Part shown: positions 1 through 7,040 of the stretch, piece after piece
Numbering within the stretch: the first letter of the stretch is position 1
Layout of the letters: each line of letters opens with the position of its first letter
Assembly (NCBI RefSeq): GCF_000248055.1
Contig: NZ_BAFC01000117.1
Location: forward strand, 1-64,000
DNA from: Gordonia sputi NBRC 100414
Lineage (GTDB): Bacteria > Actinomycetota > Actinomycetes > Mycobacteriales > Mycobacteriaceae
Direction: 5' to 3'
DNA: 64,000 nt
Made by a program: the position numbers and the translations under genes
Notes under the pieces: model-generated
The model's input: only the letters and a program-made list of their open reading frames with translations
Told to the model about the DNA's origin: nothing
The model's database searches: none

Positions 1-375
1 CCCCTATTCGCGCAGGTCGCAGCGCGAAGGGTGACCGATCGGAACTATTGGGATTCCGATTTCGACGTTGATGTACTTGCGCGCCGGCTGTATCTGAGCA
101 GGCGTCAGCTCTACCGGTACCTCACGCCGTCGGGACAATCTCCCGCGGAGATGATCGTCGAACGTCGACTCGAGTGTGCGCGAGAGCTGTTGAGCGGCGA
201 GGCCGACATCAGCATCGCCCGCCTTGCGCAATTCTCCGGCTTTCCGTCGGCCAACGCGCTGCGCAACAGGTTTCGGTCCCGATACGGCGTCACGCCGCAG
301 GAGTTCCGACGTCGTCTGCAGGCGAACGACGACATCGCGGGCCTCATTCGCGACGATGGTGGCGTGAGTGGCTGA
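1..375 (+). CDS. AraC-family regulator, C-terminal part (cut by window edge)
   Basis: This is the C-terminal DNA-binding part of an AraC/XylS-type transcription factor. The frame is open to base 1, and its first visible residues align with the linker and first helices of the AraC domain in the next gene, so the GTG at 31 is probably internal and the true start lies outside the window. Two helix-turn-helix units are visible (VLARRLYLSRRQLYRYL and IARLAQFSGFPSANALRNRF), ending in the usual YGVTPQEFRR. It overlaps the next gene by 8 bp, so the two are probably translated together. The paralogy suggests tandem duplication. The ligand is unknown. Confidence 0.8.
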   Translation, partial: PLFAQVAARRVTDRNYWDSDFDVDVLARRLYLSRRQLYRYLTPSGQSPAEMIVERRLECARELLSGEADISIARLAQFSGFPSANALRNRFRSRYGVTPQEFRRRLQANDDIAGLIRDDGGVSG

Positions 376-1393
376 GGCTACGTCGACGCGACTCGACGAC
401 AGGGCGGTCGAGGCGTGGAAACATGAACTGAAGGCCGCGCGCCCTGATAGCTCGATGCTGATGCGCGGGGAGTCGGGAATCGCGGCCTATTCGGCCGGGT
501 TCGGAAGGGTCACCGTCTCGGAGCCGGCCTCGTTCGTCGCGTCGGTGTTCTACCGGCCGTTGTCGGTAGTGCACGCGCTCTGCGCATTGTCGACGCCACG
601 GCACACGGAACGTACAGCTGACGACGTAGCGGCGCAGGAGGGGCCGCCGCTGGTGATTGCCGCGGTACATCGCCTGGCGGGAACACTGCGCCTTCGCCAG
701 TTCGGGAGGACGAAACGCTACCTCTCGAACCAACTGGCACTGATCACGACGGCCAGCCCGTTCGTGGGCGAGTTCGACGCTGTGTGCGAATCGGCGATGC
801 TGATGATCCCGGCTCACAAGATCGACGACGGCCTCACGTCCGCGCGCAGCGGCATGTTGCCGACGATCGAGGAGACGACGTTGGGTCTGGCGACGGCGGG
901 ATTTGTGCGAGCGTTTGCCGTCGACGCCGCGGTGCGCAATCGGCCCGTGTCCGAAGAGGACGAGCTCGCCGCGATCAGCTTGATTCGTAGCACCATCGGC
1001 TACGTCGGCGCTCACCGCGTCGACAACACACGACTGGTCATCGCTGCCGCACGGGAGGCAACCGAGCGGCACTTCGCCGATCCGGAGTTCACCGCAGACG
1101 TGATGGCCGAACTACTGGGGATCGGTCGGCGACAGCTCTACCGACATTTCGTCGATTCGGAACAGTCGCCTGCAGAGCTCATCGTGGCACGACGGGTCGC
1201 CTACGTCCGTGAACTGCTCGACCAACACGATTCGTCGGCGCTCGACGTCGTTGCCGCGAAATCGGGCTTCACGTCAGCAGCATTGCTGCGCAAGCATTTT
1301 CGTGACGAGTTCAAGATGACTCCCAACGAGTATCGCGCCGCGGTGACCAGGGCGCGACCACAAGCCGACCGCGGCACGGCGCCGTCGACGTGA
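368..1393 (+). CDS. AraC-family transcriptional regulator
   Basis: The 341-residue protein has an N-terminal sensing region (about 1-215) without a recognisable ligand motif and a C-terminal AraC DNA-binding domain (about 225-325). The domain has two HTH units (VMAELLGIGRRQLYRHF; VVAAKSGFTSAALLRKHF) and the family ending FKMTPNEYRAA. The GTG start at 368 lies inside the end of the preceding AraC gene, which suggests translational coupling. The neighbouring M20 peptidase starts 31 bp downstream on the same strand and is a possible target or operon partner. The target and inducer cannot be read from sequence. Confidence 0.85.
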   Translation: MAEATSTRLDDRAVEAWKHELKAARPDSSMLMRGESGIAAYSAGFGRVTVSEPASFVASVFYRPLSVVHALCALSTPRHTERTADDVAAQEGPPLVIAAVHRLAGTLRLRQFGRTKRYLSNQLALITTASPFVGEFDAVCESAMLMIPAHKIDDGLTSARSGMLPTIEETTLGLATAGFVRAFAVDAAVRNRPVSEEDELAAISLIRSTIGYVGAHRVDNTRLVIAAAREATERHFADPEFTADVMAELLGIGRRQLYRHFVDSEQSPAELIVARRVAYVRELLDQHDSSALDVVAAKSGFTSAALLRKHFRDEFKMTPNEYRAAVTRARPQADRGTAPST

Positions 1394-1424
1394 CAGGGTC
1401 CCCGCGATGTGAGTTACTCGAAGC

Positions 1425-2786
1425 ATGACCGATTCCACGGCCGTCGACCCCATTCGTGCTCGAGTCCACGAGCTGATGCCGCAGGCCCGCAGCGACCTCG
1501 CCGAGATGGTTGCCTTCAAATCCGTCTACGATCCCGCGGGCGAGCCGCCGCCCGACTGCGACGCGATGGTCGAGTGGCTGATCGCGACGTTCACCGAGGT
1601 CGGGGTGCGCGACGTCGAAGCGCATGTGACCGCCGACGGAAGCACGGCCGTGACCGGGCACATCCCGGGTCCGGCAGGCGCCCCGACCGTGCTGCTCTAC
1701 TTTCACCACGACGTGCAACCGCCGATGGATCCCGACGCGTGGAAGTCTCCCGCATGGGAACTCACCGAACGCGACGGCCGCTGGTACGGGCGCGGTGCAG
1801 CAGATTGCAAGGGCAACATCGCCGTCCACCTCACCGCGCTGCGCGCTCTCGCGGGCGAGGCGGGAGTGAACATCAAGATCATCGGCGAAGGGTCGGAAGA
1901 GCAGGGCTCGGGAGGCATCGAGGACTTTGTGCCGAAACATCCCGAATTGCTCGACGCCGACGCCATTCTCATCTGCGACTCCGGCAACTGTACTGTGGGA
2001 CAACCGACCTTGACGACGAGTCTTCGTGGTGTCGCCAATGTGGTCGTGAGCGTCGAAACACTGGAATCCGCAATGCATTCGGGCATGTTCGGTGGTGCGG
2101 CTCCCGACGCATTGGCGGCGTTGATCTCGATGCTCGCGAGCCTGCGTGACGAGCACGGCAACACCACTGTTCGCGGGCTGGATGCCACACAGGAATTCGA
2201 CGGCATCGACTACCCCGCGGAGAACTTCCGGCGCGACGCCACTGTGCTCGACGGCGTGGATGTCGTTGGCTCCGGCCGTATTTCGGACATGGTGTGGGCT
2301 CGCCCGGCCGCAACGGTGCTCGGTATCGACTGTTCGCCGGTCGTCGGGTCGTCGGCTGCGGTGACCCCGCGTGCACGTGCACGCATCAACCTGCGGGTGC
2401 CGCCCGGCATGGACGCGAAGGTCGCTCAGGACGCGCTGATCGCGCATCTCGAAGAGGTCGCGCCCTGGCATGTGAAGATGTCGATCGAGCGCGAGGCCGT
2501 CGGGGCGCCGTTCTCCGGATCGACCGAGGGGCCTGCTTTCGACGCGTTGGTCGACGCGATGAGTTCCGCCTACGGGCGCGACGTGGTGATGCAGGGGCAA
2601 GGTGGATCGATTCCGCTGTGTACCGTGCTGCAGCAGACCTTTCCCGACGCCGAGATCATGCTGCTCGGCGTCGAAGAGCCGTCGTGTCTGATCCACGCGC
2701 CCAACGAGAGCGTCGACCCGTCGGAGATCGAGAATCTCGCCATCGCCGAGGCATTGTTCCTGCGCGACTACGTGCGGCCCGAGTAG
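1425..2786 (+). CDS. M20 family metallopeptidase (dipeptidase-like)
   Basis: This is a cytosolic zinc exopeptidase of the M20/M25/M40 family, 453 residues, the usual length. The metal-site motifs are all present: HHDVQPP (His94 and Asp96, where most relatives have GHYDVQP), GRGAADCKGN (bridging Asp127) and GEGSEEQGSGG (catalytic Glu158 and Glu159). A dimerisation-lid region lies between about 210 and 330. There is no signal peptide. It follows the AraC regulator with a 31-bp gap and converges on the acyl-CoA dehydrogenase gene, with 7 bp between the stops. The substrate is unknown; related proteins cleave dipeptides or N-acyl and carbamoyl amino acids. Confidence 0.88.
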   Translation: MTDSTAVDPIRARVHELMPQARSDLAEMVAFKSVYDPAGEPPPDCDAMVEWLIATFTEVGVRDVEAHVTADGSTAVTGHIPGPAGAPTVLLYFHHDVQPPMDPDAWKSPAWELTERDGRWYGRGAADCKGNIAVHLTALRALAGEAGVNIKIIGEGSEEQGSGGIEDFVPKHPELLDADAILICDSGNCTVGQPTLTTSLRGVANVVVSVETLESAMHSGMFGGAAPDALAALISMLASLRDEHGNTTVRGLDATQEFDGIDYPAENFRRDATVLDGVDVVGSGRISDMVWARPAATVLGIDCSPVVGSSAAVTPRARARINLRVPPGMDAKVAQDALIAHLEEVAPWHVKMSIEREAVGAPFSGSTEGPAFDALVDAMSSAYGRDVVMQGQGGSIPLCTVLQQTFPDAEIMLLGVEEPSCLIHAPNESVDPSEIENLAIAEALFLRDYVRPE

Positions 2787-2793
2787 TCGACTA

Positions 2794-3882
2794 TTACTCG
2801 TTCTCTCCGCTGAAGCGTTGCAGCAGTAAGCCTTTCAATTCGGGGCGACTCGCGGCGACGAGGGTGAACGTCGCCTCGCGGGAGAGGCGGTCGGCGTCGC
2901 TTCCGACGACCAGCGCGCGGCCGCCGTCTGCCGCCACCAGCGCCGCGGCGGCGTCGACGGCCAGCTGTGCCCCGTCGGCGCGCGCGGCGAGCAGTGCGTC
3001 GGCGTCGGCGAGTGAGGTGTCGAGACGGGTGCGGATCTCGCTGCCGCGCTCGCGGAGTCGTCGCGCCTGCGCGGTTGCGCCGCCACGGTCGAGCAGCGCT
3101 GTGCAGCGGCGGAGGATGCCGAACGGCAGCGCGCCGTTGAGTCGGATGCCGATGTTCTGGGTGGCGAAGAAGTCGTCGAGCGCGACCCTGCTGACCACAA
3201 GGGCGTCGGGAACAGGGAGCGAATCCACGCGCAGGCTGACGGTGTGCGATGCGTTGCCCGCGGTGAGTCGCATCGGCGAGACCGTGATGGCTGCCGACAT
3301 CGGGTGTGTGGGAACGATTGCGGCGATGTCGTCGGAGTCGACGTCGCGCGCCGAGATCTGCAGCAGGTCGATGTGGCCCCACCCGCTGACGAACGGCGCG
3401 TATCCCGAGAAGACCCAGCCGCCGTCGGTCCGCGACGCACTCATCCGTGGGGGTGTCGGAACGGCGCCCGCGTAGGCGACGCCTGCGCGGGCGCGGCCGG
3501 TCACGGCGTCGTCGAGGAGTTCGTCGCGCAGGGCGTCGTTGGTGGTGCCTGCCAGCGAGATGACGACACCGTGATGCTGTAGCCAGGTGAAGGCCGTGGA
3601 GAGACAGCCGCTGGTGAGGACCTCGATGATCTCGATGACCTGGGTGAGTTCGAGCCCCGGCCCGCCTACTGCTTGCGGTGCTGCGATGCCGTACAGCCCG
3701 GCGTCGGCGAGTGCCGTCCAGTGGGTGGCGGGGACCTCACCGGTGCGGTCGACTTCTGCGGCGTCGGGAAAGAGGAGGTCGTCGGCGATGCGGTACGCGG
3801 CGGCGATGAGTGCGGTGGGGCTTGGCGCGGTGTCCACGCGTTCAGGGTAATCGGCCCGGCGGTGAACTCGAGCCGAGTCCAC
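2794..3882 (-). CDS. acyl-CoA dehydrogenase-like flavoprotein
   Basis: The 362-residue protein resembles the acyl-CoA dehydrogenase fold. The N-terminal helical part contains the typical GLYGIAAPQAVGGPGLELTQ segment (about 62-81) and LSTAFTWLQHHG. A middle beta domain includes GGWVFSGYAPFVSGW, where FAD and substrate bind. The C-terminal helical bundle is short. The usual catalytic Glu is not obvious, so the reaction may be a monooxygenase or desaturase variant. An alternative GTG start at 3837 would remove 15 residues. It lies just before the lipocalin gene on the same strand in chromosomal order, but no joint function is evident. Confidence 0.8.
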   Translation of the reverse strand: MDSARVHRRADYPERVDTAPSPTALIAAAYRIADDLLFPDAAEVDRTGEVPATHWTALADAGLYGIAAPQAVGGPGLELTQVIEIIEVLTSGCLSTAFTWLQHHGVVISLAGTTNDALRDELLDDAVTGRARAGVAYAGAVPTPPRMSASRTDGGWVFSGYAPFVSGWGHIDLLQISARDVDSDDIAAIVPTHPMSAAITVSPMRLTAGNASHTVSLRVDSLPVPDALVVSRVALDDFFATQNIGIRLNGALPFGILRRCTALLDRGGATAQARRLRERGSEIRTRLDTSLADADALLAARADGAQLAVDAAAALVAADGGRALVVGSDADRLSREATFTLVAASRPELKGLLLQRFSGENE

Positions 3883-3897
3883 CGCCTGGCCGGTCGA

Positions 3898-4530
3898 TCA
3901 CACGGTGCAGAGCGGCGAGTAGTCCGAGCGGCCACCCGTGATGGGGGAGATCAGGAAGGTGCACGAGTTGAAGCCCAGCGACTCCGTCTTGAGCCGCAGC
4001 ATGTGAAGCTCCTCGTTGCTCACGACCTTTTGTCGGCTCAGCACGAAACCCGACAGCCGGTACGGGTCACCGACGATGGCGTACTCATACGGGCCCTTCG
4101 GATTCTTGCCATCTGCGACCCACGCGATCACGTAATTGGGGAACGAGCCGGTGTTGATCGTGTTGGGGATTCCCGGAAAGGACACCGCCAGCGCGGCATT
4201 GCTCTTCTTCGGGTCGACGACTGTCGCTTTTCCCTTGATGCCGTCGGGTTGCCCGGTGAAGCTGGTGCATTTGTTGTCGACGCCGACCGTCGTCGGATTG
4301 ATCAGTGTGTACGTGGCGTTGGTGTCCTTGGCGCAGCGGACTCCGTAGAACGCCGGGATGGTTGCCTGCTGCCACCAGGTGCCGAGGTAGCGCTCGACGT
4401 CGAGATTCTTGACCGGCTGGAGCGTGGTGTCGGCGCGAGCGGGCGCGGGTATCGACAGCAGCGCTGTCATGGCGGCGAGCAGTGCTGTGGCGAGTACGAC
4501 GAGAATCCGGACGGGACGCTGCGTGTGCAT
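3898..4530 (-). CDS. secreted lipocalin-family protein
   Basis: This is a 210-residue exported protein of the lipocalin/Blc type, predicted to bind small hydrophobic ligands in the envelope. A signal peptide (about 1-30, with a hydrophobic core ending in PAPARA) precedes the lipocalin signature NLDVERYLGTWWQQA. Later strands include a GLY-ASP motif (VGDPYRLSGFVLSR). Four cysteines in the mature part could form disulfides. The start was placed at the ATG at 4530 because AGGAG lies 8 bases upstream; a longer reading frame to 4644 lacks such a site and would bury the signal peptide. The 85-bp repeat copy A lies upstream of it. Confidence 0.85.
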   Translation of the reverse strand: MHTQRPVRILVVLATALLAAMTALLSIPAPARADTTLQPVKNLDVERYLGTWWQQATIPAFYGVRCAKDTNATYTLINPTTVGVDNKCTSFTGQPDGIKGKATVVDPKKSNAALAVSFPGIPNTINTGSFPNYVIAWVADGKNPKGPYEYAIVGDPYRLSGFVLSRQKVVSNEELHMLRLKTESLGFNSCTFLISPITGGRSDYSPLCTV

Positions 4531-4673
4531 CGGACGACTCCTGGGGTCGGGTGGTGTTCTGGGAACGTTGCAGGATTCGACACCGACGACACGGTGGATG
4601 GGTTCGCGCGCCGCATTTGTCACGCAAGAAGCCGGGTCTGTCATACGAGGAGCCGGCGGCCGGTCAGCGCTCT

Positions 4674-4758
4674 CCCGTTTTCAGTCATTTTCTTGCCGAC
4701 CGTCGACGCCGACCTGGGCTTTTCCTGGTCGGCACCGCGCAGAATGACCGAAAACGGG
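4674..4758. repeat. 85-bp inverted-repeat element, copy A
   Basis: The element is bounded by 16-bp inverted arms: CCCGTTTTCAGTCATT at 4674-4689 and AATGACCGAAAACGGG at 4743-4758, with one mismatch. A second copy of exactly the same length lies at 25463-25547 and differs at 11 of 85 positions by hand alignment. The inner part also contains a smaller dyad (GCCGACC ... GGTCGGC). It carries no reading frame of note. In both places it lies between the end of one minus-strand gene and the start of the next. Confidence 0.85.
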
Positions 4759-4789
4759 AATGACTGACAACGGGAATGAATGAAACGGG
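4743..4789. repeat. three tandem copies of the right arm of the 85-bp element
   Basis: AATGACCGAAAACGGG (4743-4758), AATGACTGACAACGGG (4759-4774) and AATGAATGAAACGGG (4775-4789) follow each other without gaps. The last copy runs into the terminator hairpin. The second 85-bp copy near 25.5 kb lacks this amplification. Confidence 0.8.
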
Positions 4790-4814
4790 CGAGCCCTTGT
4801 CCAGGGCTCGCCCG
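4786..4814 (-). terminator. terminator of the small membrane protein gene
   Basis: A perfect 12-bp stem (CGGGCGAGCCCT / AGGGCTCGCCCG) with a 5-nt loop lies 37 bp past the stop codon of the minus-strand gene at 4851. On that strand it is followed by TTTCATT. Confidence 0.75.
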
Positions 4815-4850
4815 CTTTCTGGTGTGAACTGGCAGGTCAGGAGATCAGCG

Positions 4851-5258
4851 TCAGACGACGTCGGGTTCCCAGGTGGACACGGCCCAGATGACAACGATGT
4901 CGAGGACGATGATCAGGATCGCCCACCACGGGTTGTAGGGCAGCCAGAGGAACTGCGCGATGATCGAGAGGGACGCGATGATGATCGCCGAGACCCGCGC
5001 CCATCCGGATCCGACCGCCAGGCCGCCCGCGACGATGATCGCGATGATGCCGATGATCAGATGAATCCAGCCCCACGTGGTGAGGTTGAATTTGTAGATG
5101 TAGTCGGGAGTGGCGACATAGAGGTTGTCGCCTGCGATCGCGGAGATTCCGGCGAATACTCCGACGATGCCTGCCACGAACAGAAGTGCAGCGGCCACGA
5201 CGGTGATTCCGAATGCGGTGCCTTGTTTCGCCTCATACTTCTCGAACTCACTACTCAT
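4851..5258 (-). CDS. DUF7144-type four-helix membrane protein
   Basis: The 135-residue integral membrane protein has four predicted helices: about 17-38, 61-79, 84-101 and 108-127. The start MSSEFEKYEAKQGTAFG and the WGWIHLIIGIIAI segment match what I recall of actinobacterial DUF7144 proteins, which have no assigned function. AAAGGT lies before the ATG. The gene has its own terminator (4786-4814) and a nearly perfect 20-bp dyad about 70 bp upstream, so it looks monocistronic and regulated. Confidence 0.8.
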   Translation of the reverse strand: MSSEFEKYEAKQGTAFGITVVAAALLFVAGIVGVFAGISAIAGDNLYVATPDYIYKFNLTTWGWIHLIIGIIAIIVAGGLAVGSGWARVSAIIIASLSIIAQFLWLPYNPWWAILIIVLDIVVIWAVSTWEPDVV

Positions 5259-5574
5259 GTGCCCGTACCTTTCGCATTGTCGATTCTGATGAATTGGTCG
5301 CGCTGGTCGAGAGGTGATTGTCTGGTGTGGACACTAGTGACCACAGGGACAGATGTGTCCTTTTTGTGTGGTAGTGATGCCAAACCTTGTCTCAGAATGC
5401 GTTGTTCTGAGTCCTTGGGTGACCATGCGAGGTCGGATTGTGCTCCGTGCTTCGCGTTGTCCGCGTCTGGATTCGCGCCGCGCGGCCGCCTGTTCGTGCT
5501 GGCTGCAATCGGCACTCTGACCAGGCGATTTAGTAGCTGGGCGGTCGCGGGGGTAAGCTATCGCAGGTTGCACA
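5259..5574. other. intergenic region upstream of the DUF7144 gene and tRNA-Pro
   Basis: This 316-bp stretch has no believable reading frame. It holds the leader of the minus-strand membrane protein gene, the 20-bp dyad at 5326-5345, and the promoter region expected for tRNA-Pro on the plus strand. Nothing else is apparent. Confidence 0.6.
5326..5345. promoter_or_regulatory. 20-bp dyad, candidate operator of the DUF7144 gene
   Basis: TGTGGACACT/AGTGACCACA is symmetric at 9 of 10 pairs. It lies 68 bp upstream of the ATG of the membrane protein gene. The 10-bp spacing between TGTGG and CCACA does not fit a Crp box (6 bp). Confidence 0.45.
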
Positions 5575-5648
<74 letters not shown>

Positions 5649-5705
5649 CAACGGATCTGGTTGAACCGGATCCGACAAAGCTTCTTGTGGTTGAGAAGTA
5701 GTAGC

Positions 5706-5739
5706 AGGCCCTGACCCGGAGTGATCCAGGTCAGGGCCT
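5706..5739. terminator. hairpin terminator between tRNA-Pro and the phosphoesterase gene
   Basis: A perfect 11-bp stem AGGCCCTGACC / GGTCAGGGCCT encloses a 12-nt loop and is followed on the plus strand by CCTCGTTTCT. It lies past the tRNA and past the end of the convergent minus-strand gene at 5810, so it may serve both. Confidence 0.7.
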
Positions 5740-5809
5740 CCTCGTTTCTGGGGCTATCCCGTGTTCCTGTTGGGACGTCCGTATCGAGCCGCCTGTCCGT
5801 ATCGAGCCG

Positions 5810-6886
5810 TCAGCTCGTCTCGGAGGCCAGCTGCGGCAGCGAGTGGTCTTCGTCGAACTCGGCGTCGCCGTGCGAGACCGGTGTGAGGGTCAGCAGGCTG
5901 GCCTCTGGGCGGCAGCAGAACCGCGCGGGCGCCCACGGCGAGGTGCCGAGTCCGGCACTGACGTGCAACTTCATCGACGTGCCCCAATTCGACGGTCCCT
6001 TGACGCGGGAACGGTCGAGGTGGCAGTTGGTGACGATCGCCCCGATGCCGGGCAGGCAGAGCTGTCCGCCGTGCGTGTGGCCCGCCATCACGAGGTCGTA
6101 GCCGTCGTCGGCGAAGCGGTCGAGGACGCGTGGCTCGGGCGAGTGCGTCAATCCCAGGCGCAGATGCGCGAGCGGGTTGGGCCGGCCTGCGATCGTGTCG
6201 TAGCGGTCGCGCTCGATGTGCGGGTCGTCGACGCCCGATGCGACGACGCGGACACCGGACACCTCGAGCTCACGCACGGAGTGCGTCGCGTCGAGCCAGC
6301 CACGCTCGATGAACGCCGCACGCAGATCCTGCCAGGGCAGCGGGGTGCCGTGGGTGCGCTCGTGATCGGTTTTGAAGTACTTGAGCGGGTTCTTGGGGCT
6401 CGGCCCGAAGTAGTCGTTGGAACCGAACACGAAAAGCCCTGGGCGCGAGAGCAATCCGCCGAGCGACTGAATCACGGCAGGTACCGCGCCGGGGTGGGCG
6501 AGGTTGTCGCCGGTGTTGACGACGAGGTCGGGTTCGAACGACTCGAGTTCAGATACCCACGCCTGCTTGAGACGTTGGTTCGGCATCATGTGGAGATCGC
6601 TGATGTGCAGGACGCGCAGTGGCGCGGCGCCCGGTTCGAGGACCGACATGGTGGCGTGCCGCAACGTGAAGGCGTTGCGCTCGATCACTGTCGAATAGAA
6701 GAGCCCGCCCGCGGCGAGGCCCGCCGCCGCGCCGAGGGCACGCGCGGTGCGATGCGACGACAATTGTTCGCGGACAAACCCAGACGGAGACAACGAACCG
6801 ATAGACGACGACGCGACAGAAGAGGACGCGATAGACGAGAGTGCGGCCCGCACGCGTGATGCGGCATCCGTGTGGACATCAGACAT
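5810..6886 (-). CDS. metallophosphoesterase, membrane-anchored
   Basis: This is a calcineurin-like phosphoesterase of 358 residues. The metal-ligand motifs are in order: ISDLHMMP, NTGDN, GSNDYFG (in place of GNHD), LTHSPEP and AGHTHGGQL. A serine/alanine-rich start (about 1-45) precedes a weak hydrophobic stretch around 49-64, so it may be tethered to the membrane. Homologues sit beside ponA2 in mycobacteria (Rv3683, from memory). Its distance from the ponA2 end is about 140 bp and contains tandem repeats. The substrate is unknown; members of this clade act on phosphodiesters or UDP-lipids. Confidence 0.88.
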   Translation of the reverse strand: MSDVHTDAASRVRAALSSIASSSVASSSIGSLSPSGFVREQLSSHRTARALGAAAGLAAGGLFYSTVIERNAFTLRHATMSVLEPGAAPLRVLHISDLHMMPNQRLKQAWVSELESFEPDLVVNTGDNLAHPGAVPAVIQSLGGLLSRPGLFVFGSNDYFGPSPKNPLKYFKTDHERTHGTPLPWQDLRAAFIERGWLDATHSVRELEVSGVRVVASGVDDPHIERDRYDTIAGRPNPLAHLRLGLTHSPEPRVLDRFADDGYDLVMAGHTHGGQLCLPGIGAIVTNCHLDRSRVKGPSNWGTSMKLHVSAGLGTSPWAPARFCCRPEASLLTLTPVSHGDAEFDEDHSLPQLASETS

Positions 6887-6959
6887 TCACCCAGGATACG
6901 CGCCACCATGGTAGGCCAACCACCTCAACGGCACGCTTCGATGAGCTCACGCCAGCGGG

Positions 6960-7040
6960 CTCACCGGTCGGCGTCAGCCGGATGAGCTCACCGGTCGGCG
7001 TCAGCCGGGATCAACTCACCGTTCGGTGTCAGCCGGGGAG
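6960..7040. repeat. three tandem 26-28 bp repeats across the ponA2 stop codon
   Basis: Units start at 6960, 6987 and 7015, each with the core CTCACCGGTCGGCGTCAGCC (third copy diverged). The third unit contains the ponA2 stop (7029-7031), so the last codons of ponA2 are part of the array. A partial unit begins near 6940. Confidence 0.75.

Noticed and set aside
1311-2696. Long minus-strand frame opposite the M20 peptidase gene
   Set aside because: His/Arg-rich shadow of a high-GC gene with no motifs; the plus-strand frame has all peptidase motifs.
5326-5345. Crp box before the DUF7144 gene
   Set aside because: TGTGG and CCACA are separated by 10 bases instead of 6.
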